From: Aliivibrio sp.
Lineage (GTDB): Bacteria; Pseudomonadota; Gammaproteobacteria; Enterobacterales; Vibrionaceae
Direction of reading: 5' to 3'
Assembly (NCBI GenBank): GCA_016764915.1
Contig: JAESQY010000163.1
Coordinates: 1-32,056, forward strand
DNA: 32,056 nt
Within the stretch, counting starts at the first letter, position 1; each line of letters opens with the position of its first letter. The notes beneath the pieces are model-generated. The model saw nothing but the letters and a program-made list of their open reading frames with translations, was not told the DNA's origin and searched no databases. Shown here one piece after another: positions 1-5,262 of this stretch. The position numbers and the translations under genes were made by a program.

Positions 1-1
1 T

Positions 2-85
2 GTGGGGGGAGTAACTTTTTTAATATTGCTTCTTTTCTTTCCTGTGAGTAACGAGCCATATGTTTATTCTCTGTTACCGCCCTAA
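2..85 (+). CDS. Possible C-terminal fragment of a membrane protein, cut by the window edge
   Basis: A 27-codon open frame runs in from the left edge and stops at TAA 83-85. It reads as a strongly hydrophobic stretch (VTFLILLLFF) followed by a short polar tail ending in SLLPP. This would suit the last membrane helix of a transporter, and a good terminator lies about 125 bases downstream. It is too short to assign to a family, and chance cannot be excluded. Confidence 0.25.
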   Translation: MGGVTFLILLLFFPVSNEPYVYSLLPP

Positions 86-210
86 ACTGGTTAAATTTTA
101 ACAGTGACAACTATCCTGCCAGATAGGGTAGAGTACGTTAGTGCCTACCCTACGGGGTCGCAGGCCGCGCCGCGATAACAAGAAAGACCTCCACCATTTT
201 TACTAATAAA

Positions 211-236
211 AGCGACCTAACTAGGTCGCTTTTTTT
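211..236 (+). terminator. Rho-independent terminator
   Basis: Perfect 8-bp arms AGCGACCT (211-218) and AGGTCGCT (223-230), with a 4-base loop, are followed by a run of T to 236. The T run follows on the plus strand, so it most likely ends a transcript entering from the left edge. The A-rich side (TAATAAAA) gives weak termination in the other direction as well. Confidence 0.85.
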
Positions 237-484
237 ATCGTTTACGTTTGTTGTGGCATTGTAGTGTACAGTGCCAAGTTTTTTTCACCAAAATTTGGGA
301 GGGAAAATACCTAAGCTTATCTTTGCCTTAGTCTTTCTCAACTTAGCAATATCGAAATAAATACCATTAAGTACATAACAAACGTAATAACACTATGTAG
401 CTTACATACTGAGGTTTGTTTTAAAGTCCCATAAAATTTAAGTGGGTGAATTTCGATGGGAAGTATCCGCTCCAAGCAGAGTCT
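237..484. other. Non-coding stretch before the repeat array
   Basis: I see no supported gene here. Bases 421-484 may be a strongly decayed extra copy of the 64-bp repeat that follows: ATTTCG.TGG falls in exact register with the next unit at 64-base spacing. The remainder is AT-rich with no recognisable motif. Confidence 0.4.
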
Positions 485-740
485 GCGGCGTACAAATAAT
501 TAGATATCCTCGTATTTCGCTGGTCACTGGTCCTTTTGAGGTGAATTAGCGGCGTACAGTAATTAGAAAAGCTCGTATTTGGTTGATCACCGATGAATCA
601 GGGCCGAAATTAACGGCGTACACCAATTAGAAATGCTCGTATTTTGTCAGTCACCGGTGCTTCAGACGATAAATTAACTGTGTACACTAATTAGAAATCC
701 TCATGTTCGGTTGGTAATCGGGATTGCTGGCCATAAGTTA
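485..740 (+). repeat. Four degenerate 64-bp tandem repeats
   Basis: Units begin at 485, 549, 613 and 677, so the period is exactly 64 bases. Each unit has a conserved block of about 45 bases of the form GGCGTACAnnAATTAGAAA, then CTCGTATTT, then a GGTCACCGGT-like segment. A more variable stretch of about 17 bases follows and ends in (A)ATTA. Copy 4 (677-740) is the most diverged. Copies differ from one another at many positions, so this is old. A period of 64 is not a multiple of three, which argues against a repeated peptide. The array ends about 36 bases upstream of the operator-like inverted repeat of the next gene. Function unknown. Confidence 0.85.
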
Positions 741-775
741 GTGTTAATGATGTTGTTTAAAAAAATTAATAGTGA

Positions 776-813
776 CACAATCAATAATACCATATATCGT
801 ATTATTGATTGTG
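776..813. promoter_or_regulatory. Perfect 15-bp inverted repeat, probable autoregulatory operator
   Basis: CACAATCAATAATAC (776-790) and its exact reverse complement (799-813) flank the 8-base spacer CATATATC. The element ends about 20 bases before the preferred start codon of the antitoxin-like gene at 833, where an autorepressor of a toxin-antitoxin type protein would bind. The lack of a following T run argues against a terminator. Operator function is inferred. Confidence 0.65.
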
Positions 814-832
814 AGAAATGAGTGAGGCACAA

Positions 833-1147
833 ATGGCATTGACAACATATTTTAAAAATACTGTAATGGAACTCTGTAAAGATCCTAGCTATCGAAAATC
901 TTTAATTATTGAAGCACTAGAAGCTTATTTAGAAGAAGATATTGTCACTGGCAACACTCTTTTACGTAACTATTTGAATGGTTGTCTTGCATTTAGAGAA
1001 GCCGAAATAGCTCTAAACATTCGTGAATCAGGCTTAAGAAGAATATTATCTTCAAAAGGAAACCCTTCAATTACTAACTTTATTGCTATTTTCACCTTTT
1101 GTCGTAAACGTGAAGGTCTAGAAGTGGATGATATCATTAATATTTAG
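833..1147 (+). CDS. HI1420-type antitoxin-like helix-turn-helix protein (orphan)
   Basis: Small DNA-binding protein of the addiction-module antidote type related to H. influenzae HI1420. The family pattern is visible: a lead-in KDPSYRKSLIIEALEAY, then a helical core, then ALNIRESGLRRILSSKGNPSI, which corresponds to the family's recognition region (usually LSRESLYRxLSxxGNP). I prefer the ATG at 833, because GAGG at 823-826 stands 6 bases before it. An upstream in-frame ATG at 818 has no usable ribosome site and lies almost on the operator palindrome. In this family a RelE/HigB-like toxin gene usually sits directly upstream; here there is only the operator and the 64-bp repeats, so it is an orphan. 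Length is about 104 residues, usual for the family. Low GC fits acquired DNA. Confidence 0.75.
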   Translation: MALTTYFKNTVMELCKDPSYRKSLIIEALEAYLEEDIVTGNTLLRNYLNGCLAFREAEIALNIRESGLRRILSSKGNPSITNFIAIFTFCRKREGLEVDDIINI

Positions 1148-1286
1148 CTAGTAAGATGAAGTGATAATGTATTGTAATCTCCCACTTTTAATACAACACA
1201 TAAGTAAACATTGATTTAAAAGTCAGGATCTATAGCATCTAAAAATTTGGCATAATGACACCTATATTATTGCTCATGTTAAATGT

Positions 1287-1297
1287 GACAAATTGTC
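1287..1297. promoter_or_regulatory. Short palindrome upstream of the higA-like gene
   Basis: GACAA-A-TTGTC is an 11-base palindrome about 30 bases before the start codon at 1328. Antitoxins of this type repress their own promoters, so this is a candidate operator half. A site this short can occur by chance. Confidence 0.3.
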
Positions 1298-1327
1298 CTA
1301 AGATATGCTAAGAAACAGAGGTGATAA

Positions 1328-1750
1328 ATGTCAAAATTTGCAGAAATAATAGAAATAGCAAACATGCTAGATAAAAAACTACCATTCTTACATGGCGGCA
1401 TTGGCTCACTAGGGGAACACAATGTTGCACTTGAACTGATAGATGAGTTGGTTGATGATTATGATAAAAACATATTCCTCATTAATAGCCTATATATGGT
1501 AATTGAACGTTATGAAAATGAAGCACCTGAATTTGAAGGGTTCAATGCTGATATCGAATCGTTAAATAGCGCCACTGCAGTGTTAAATGTACTGATGGAC
1601 CAACACAACCTTAAGGCTGATGATTTAAAAAACGAAATTGGTGGCAAGAACATGGTATCAATGATTTTGAATGGTAAGCGGAAATTGACTTTAAATCATA
1701 TTTACAACTTAGCTCATCGCTTTTCTATCGATCCTAAGCTATTTGTTTAA
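1328..1750 (+). CDS. higA: HigA-family antitoxin, XRE-type helix-turn-helix (orphan)
   Basis: This 140-residue protein resembles E. coli HigA along its length. It has an N-terminal helical part with PFLHGGIGS and ALELIDELV, then YENEAPEFEGFNA, then a C-terminal helix-turn-helix with MVSMILNGKRKLTLNHIYNLAHRF. HigA binds and neutralises the mRNA-cleaving toxin HigB and represses their shared promoter. The start is supported by AGAGGTGA at 1317-1324. In the E. coli arrangement higB precedes higA. The 180 bases upstream contain no HigB-like frame, and downstream lies IS debris, so the toxin is absent. It may survive as a solitary regulator or as an anti-addiction protein. The family call is strong; function without a toxin is unknown. 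Confidence 0.85.
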   Translation: MSKFAEIIEIANMLDKKLPFLHGGIGSLGEHNVALELIDELVDDYDKNIFLINSLYMVIERYENEAPEFEGFNADIESLNSATAVLNVLMDQHNLKADDLKNEIGGKNMVSMILNGKRKLTLNHIYNLAHRFSIDPKLFV

Positions 1751-1813
1751 CGGCCTCGTTTACTGTCGTGGCACACCCGGATTTGTGCTGACACATATCT
1801 GCCCCATAACGTG

Positions 1814-2416
1814 TTAACAGTGGTAAGCCCCTAATTTTCTAGACGCTTTCAAGTTTCTCATAATAATGCTTTTGGAGCGTACGTATACCGCTTTATAAAT
1901 AGTTTCGTGTGATACACGCATGTGCTTATGACGAGGAAACTCTACTTTTAACCATCCTCATATTTGCTCTGGGGACCATTGTAATTCGAGTTTTTCCATA
2001 ACTAACATTCGAAGTTCAGGATTGAGCTCTAACACACCGAGCTTAGGTCGTTTTGCCATTCGGTTAGCCCGGTTATCAGCATCTACAGCCTTATAATTGC
2101 GTCGACCACGATTACGATGAATTTCTCTAGATATAGTAGATGGGGAGCGCCCAAGCATACGAGCAATACCCCGAATACTTATGTGGGTTGATAAACCAAC
2201 ACGGATTTCTTCGCGTTCTTTTAGCGTTAAGTGTTTTGAATTCCTACGTTTAGGCTCAGGCTTGATCCCACCCACCTCACGCAATACAGTACCCGGCTTG
2301 GCATCAACTACTCGTCCTATATCACTAAACCCAGAGCCCTGTTTCCACAGATCAAAAATCAGTCTCTTTCACCCTGTGTAAATGTTCGTTTCGATCGCTT
2401 CATCTCGTGCTCTCAT
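1814..2416 (-). pseudogene. IS30-family transposase, two nonsense codons, 3' truncated
   Basis: The frame can be followed from an ATG at 2414-2416. It is broken by TGA at 2369-2371 and TGA at 1958-1960, then runs to TAA 1814-1816. The parts read as one IS30 transposase N-terminal half: KRLIFDLWKQGSGFSDIGRV, then KHLTLKEREEIR, then the helix-turn-helix GIARMLGRSPSTISREI, then LQWSPEQI-stop-GWLKVEFPRHK and VSHETIYKAVY. IS30 transposases use a DDE catalytic domain after this point; it is absent. An apparent intact frame starting at 2284 uses TTG and is only a piece of this gene. The protein cannot be functional. Confidence 0.85.
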
Positions 2417-2465
2417 GCAAATCAGTATATTAGTACAACTGTTGCTTTCTTCACTTGAATCTACA
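1814..2465 (-). mobile_element. IS30-family insertion sequence remnant (left end plus 5' part of the transposase)
   Basis: On the minus strand the element starts at 2465 with TGTAGATTCAAGTGAAGA and continues AAGCAACAGTT. This closely matches the IS30-type terminal inverted repeat (TGTAGATTCAATTGGTCAAC...). It interrupts the coding sequence of the IS3-family orfA lying at higher coordinates. No matching right inverted repeat is visible near 1750-1830, so the 3' part, including the catalytic domain, is missing. The boundary at 1814 is simply the last stop of the decayed reading frame. Confidence 0.75.
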
Positions 2466-2752
2466 CTCGCTTTTTTTAATATATCAATATCTCGCTTAGC
2501 TCTAGCGAGTTGTTTTTCTAAATCTTGAATTCGTTTCTGCTCAGGAGTGATGGCTTTTTGATTATGAGGAGTAATGCCTTGTTTCTCAACTCTATACTGT
2601 CTTTTCCAACGGACTACAGCTGAAGTGCATGCGCCTGATATTTCTTGGATCTGTTGATCAGAATATCCGTCTTCTACCATCATTTCGCATATTCTAATTT
2701 TTGCTGCTCTGAGATAATTACTCGTTCTTTTCGTTTCATTATTTGGCCTCAT
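2466..2752 (-). pseudogene. IS3-family transposase OrfA, 3' end replaced by IS30 sequence
   Basis: About 95 residues are genuine OrfA. The helix-turn-helix segment is YSDQQIQEISGACTSAVVRW, and the coiled-coil is RIQDLEKQLARAKRDIDILKKAS, the typical OrfA leucine-zipper region. The open frame continues to 2369, but its last residues (from VDSSEESNS onward) are read through the IS30 terminal repeat and leader, so the C-terminus is chimeric. OrfA normally provides DNA binding and is fused to the OrfB integrase by frameshifting; OrfB is absent here. The fragment is probably inactive. Confidence 0.8.
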
Positions 2753-2805
2753 CTATTTCGTAATTATAAGGCTTAATTAGTCTCCAAGATCATCGTACCA
2801 TTACA
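2466..2805 (-). mobile_element. IS3-family element fragment, interrupted by the IS30 remnant
   Basis: The orfA reading frame breaks exactly where the IS30-type terminal repeat begins (2465/2466). On the other side the fragment probably ends at 2805, where the minus strand reads TGTAATGGTACGATGATC. That TG-initiated end is positioned as an IS3-type terminus, about 50 bases before the orfA start. Directly beyond it (2806 onward) the IS91-like reading frame starts mid-protein, which suggests the IS3 element inserted into, or recombined with, the IS91 copy. orfB is missing. The outer terminus is an inference. Confidence 0.6.
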
Positions 2806-3562
2806 CCTATGAGCTTCGACCGCTGGTGCGATCAAACGGCAAAGCACTCTATCAATCGATGTTCTCCGTTGCTGCTTCCGTGCTCAAGAGTTTCGCGGCA
2901 CGAAACAAAAATGCGCGTTGGGGTTTACCATTGTTCTGCATACCAACAGTCGGCGGCGCGATTTACACCCACATTTACACGTTATCGTCGCAGGAGGCGG
3001 CTATGACTCAAGCAAGGGAGTATGGTTAAAGGGAAACCGTGATTATCTGTTCAATGCTTTCGCATTGGCCAAAGTCTGGCGAGCCAGAATGCTGGCGGCT
3101 ATCCAACATCATAAGCTGCTTTCATTGCCTGCCTCAGTGCCTAAAAAGTGGGTTGTCGATTGCCATAAAGTGGGATATGGGCTCCCTGCTTTGCAATATT
3201 GATCACGCTATTTATATCAGGGAGTTTTGCCAGATAAAGAGATTGTAGATATCAGCAGTAGCAGCGTGACCTTCCGTTATAAAGATGGCCAAACTCAAGC
3301 CACTAAAACACGCACCCTGCCAACCCTAAAGTTTTTGTGGCTCATCTTGCAGCATGTTTTGCCCAAAGGGCTACAACGGGTTCGAGATTATGGATTTCTA
3401 CGTGGAAATGCCAAAGCCTTACGGCTTCGCATTCAATTGTTATTGATGGCACTGTTTTATATACCAGTAGCGACTCCACCTGCTGTAAAGCATCTTGCTA
3501 CACGGCGGTGTCCATGCTGTCAGCATGAGATGGCGTGTGTTGGGATTAGCAGAACGATGTAG
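2806..3562 (+). pseudogene. IS91-family transposase remnant (5' truncated, frameshift and nonsense mutation)
   Basis: The parts spell a rolling-circle type IS91 transposase in order. YELRPLVRSNGKALYQSMFS and ASVLKSFAARNKNARWG lie in one frame up to about 2918. A frameshift there leads into GFTIVLHT, LHPHLHVIVAGGG, YLFNAFALAKVWRARML and GYGLPALQY. A TGA at 3200-3202 stands where family members have Trp. The frame then continues through VTFRYKDGQTQATKTRTLP, HVLPKGLQRVRDYGFL and a C-terminal zinc-type CPCCQHEM. The HxH motif (HPHLH) is present. The N-terminal part is missing, cut at the junction with the IS3 fragment. IS91 elements move by single-strand rolling-circle transfer; this copy is dead. 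Confidence 0.85.
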
Positions 3563-3682
3563 CCGAAAGGCGAATAAAATAAGGATAATGGCGAAAACTC
3601 AAAACTAAGGAGGACTCAAATAATTATGGTGAAAACGGTCTAGGTTCCTGATTAAAATCGACCTCGATTTGCGTCTTAATGT

Positions 3683-4724
3683 GGCGTTGTTGATCAAATC
3701 AGCTAGAGGTTTGATCATCCCCTTTTTATCAAAATCTAAAGACTTGTGTTTCTTTCAGGCATACCTAGTCTAATGACTTTGTTGATAGCTTTGACATTCG
3801 CATAGGCTTCACCAACTTGAGCGTTGTAGCACCGAAGTGATAGTGTCCCGTTTGTAAGCGTTTTATACCGATACATTGCAGTTTCCGATAACGATCTATC
3901 GTGATAGCCAGTATCCGCTTTCCACTGTTCCAGTTCGCCCGATTTGAGTGCGATTACCGCGTCATTTCTCGCATGCCCTGCTTCCCACAACCCTGCATTT
4001 TTTCTCGGAGGGATGAGCGGTTTGATCTTTTTTTTTAAAGCACTTTGTGGCACACTTTCGTGTCGTACGCACCATCAGCTGAAACTTCTAAGATCCGTCG
4101 GCGCAAAGGATTTAGCAACGTCGGTAGGACTTCACTGTCACCGATATTAACGAGAGTCATTTCAGCAGACATTATCTCATGAGTATCAACATCGACCGCC
4201 AGATGGAGCTTCCGCCACGTTTGACGCTTTTCACTACCGTGCTTCTTCACTTTCCATTCGCCAAACACTTTCAAGCCCGTTGAATCGATAGCGATATGTT
4301 GGATAGCGCCTCTCGATGGGTTACGGTATTTTATTTCAACCGTGTTGGCTCGTTTACTAATACTCGAATAATTAGGACTGCGCAGTGGCACATTCATCAG
4401 AGAAAAAATCGAATCTATAAAGCCTTGTAATGAGCGTAATGGCAGAGAAAATACGCCTTTCAGCATTAATGCCGTTTCAATCGCCACATCAGAGAATTGA
4501 AACCCTCGACCACGCTTGCCATGATGTGTAGTGCAAGTCCATGCTTCAATGGCAGATTCATCTATCCAAAATGTAATCGAGCCGGGTTGAGTTAACGCAC
4601 GATTATACTCTGGCCAATTTGTGATTTTTCTCTTCGACTTTCCCATCAAGTGAACCTTTTTGAATCAGTGATAAAGATCTGATCACAAGATGACGAAAGG
4701 TTCCCTGATTTAGTCAACAACGCC
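3683..4724 (-). mobile_element. IS5-family, IS903-like insertion sequence, 1042 bp
   Basis: Terminal inverted repeats are visible at both ends: plus-strand GGCGTTGTTGATCAAATCAG at 3683-3702, and at 4705-4724 the complement of GGCGTTGTTGACTAAATCAG. They agree at 18 of 20 positions and resemble the IS903 end (GGCTTTGTTGAATAAATC). The length of 1042 bases fits the group. IS903-type elements normally make 9-bp target duplications. The 9-mers here, TCTTAATGT (3674-3682) and ATCAAAAAG (4725-4733), do not match. The copy therefore either lost its flanks by recombination or arose by an end-joined event. Confidence 0.85.
3736..4649 (-). pseudogene. IS903-like DDE transposase, frameshifted in an A9 run
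   Basis: The transposase starts at 4649 and its first 204 residues read normally, with the first catalytic Asp in HIAIDSTGLKV (D122) and the second in VSADGAYDT (D192). The minus-strand run of nine A (plus coordinates 4028-4036) carries a frame change. Frame one stops at CHKVL, and the other frame resumes with LKKKIKPLIPPRKNAG and carries the catalytic Glu in SLSETAMYRYKTL, ending at 3736. All three catalytic residues survive but in two frames. The TAA comes before the A run, which speaks against programmed slippage as a working mechanism. The total of about 305 residues is normal for the group. Confidence 0.85.
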
Positions 4725-5208
4725 ATCAAAAAGTATTGTTGATTATTGGGAAGTAATTGGAGATTGTCGGACTAGTCTTCATCGAATTTTTCTGGACCAT
4801 AGGGAAATGATCAAACTATATTGTAACTATATTAGGTAACAACTGCGTATAGAGATTTAAAATCTGATCAAACATTATCAATTTTTAGCCAGTTAACTTA
4901 CATAAACCCTTGTTTTTCAGATCAAACTTTATTGTCCTCCGACATGATCACCGTGCAACCTCCAATTAAGTCCTACTTAGTTGGAGGTTTTGGTTAAATG
5001 ATAAAATCGTGGTTAGTACCTCACTAGCTTAATTTATGCTTGTTGTGCAGTCGTTTCTACTATAGTCATGGCTCAACAAATTGCCCCCTTCCCATTTTGT
5101 AAATGTACTGTGTTCTCTGAATCTGTTAACCCTGAGTGCCATTGCAACTTATTCTGCCTAGTTAACACCTAAAAATTTACCACTTTAGTGGTATAAAAAA
5201 TTGTAAGT
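4725..5208. other. Intergenic region between the IS903-like element and the iron operon
   Basis: There is no confident gene in these 480 bases. It holds three spaced copies of GATCAAAC (4809, 4866, 4920), a long hairpin (4957-4989), a 34-codon cysteine-rich open frame without a ribosome site (5068-5172) and a small TACCAC/GTGGTA inverted repeat (5178-5193). Confidence 0.6.
4957..4991 (+). terminator. Long hairpin, possible terminator
   Basis: AACCTCCAATTAAG (4957-4970) pairs with CTTAGTTGGAGGTT (4976-4989) over 14 base pairs with one G-U, around the loop TCCTA. Only four T follow on the plus strand, so termination is possible but weak. No gene directly upstream needs it, and it may be a relic of a lost gene. 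Confidence 0.45.
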
Positions 5209-5229
5209 GATATTGATTTGCATTATCAT
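5201..5229 (+). promoter_or_regulatory. Candidate sigma-70 promoter of the iron-uptake operon
   Basis: TTGTAA (5201-5206) and TATCAT (5224-5229) are separated by 17 bases and lie 34 bases before the ATG at 5263. The Fur-box-like 19-mer covers the spacer and most of the -10 element. A second possible -10 (TATGAT, 5242-5247) with TTGCAT (5218-5223) at 18 bases would leave a leader too short for ribosome binding. Confidence 0.5.
5209..5227. promoter_or_regulatory. Fur box
   Basis: GATATTGATTTGCATTATC matches 15 of 19 positions of the Fur consensus GATAATGATAATCATTATC, with mismatches mainly in the centre. It overlaps the candidate promoter and lies 36 bases before the FTR1 gene. The known logic is that Fe2+-Fur blocks transcription when iron is sufficient. 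That suits the nine-gene iron operon downstream. Confidence 0.8.
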
Positions 5230-5262
5230 TACTTTCGTCAATATGATTACATTGGATGAATA

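Noticed and set aside
421-740. 64-bp repeats as a CRISPR array or integron attC sites
   Set aside because: The conserved part is about 45 bases and copies are diverged, spacers are only about 17 bases, no cas genes occur, and no attC core pair with integron cassettes is present.
2181-2381. Plus-strand open frame opposite the IS30 remnant
   Set aside because: It is a shadow of the IS30 transposase, with no family resemblance and no ribosome site.
1958-3202. Three in-frame TGA codons (1958, 2369, 3200) as signs of TGA recoding or selenocysteine
   Set aside because: They occur only in decayed, truncated IS genes that also carry frameshifts or lost ends; the host genes use TGA as a normal stop (ctaD, the NqrC-like gene).
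4028-4036. Programmed frameshifting at the A9 run of the IS903-like transposase
   Set aside because: In the upstream frame the TAA stop is reached before the A run, so ribosomes cannot slip on it; IS903-type transposases normally need no frameshift.
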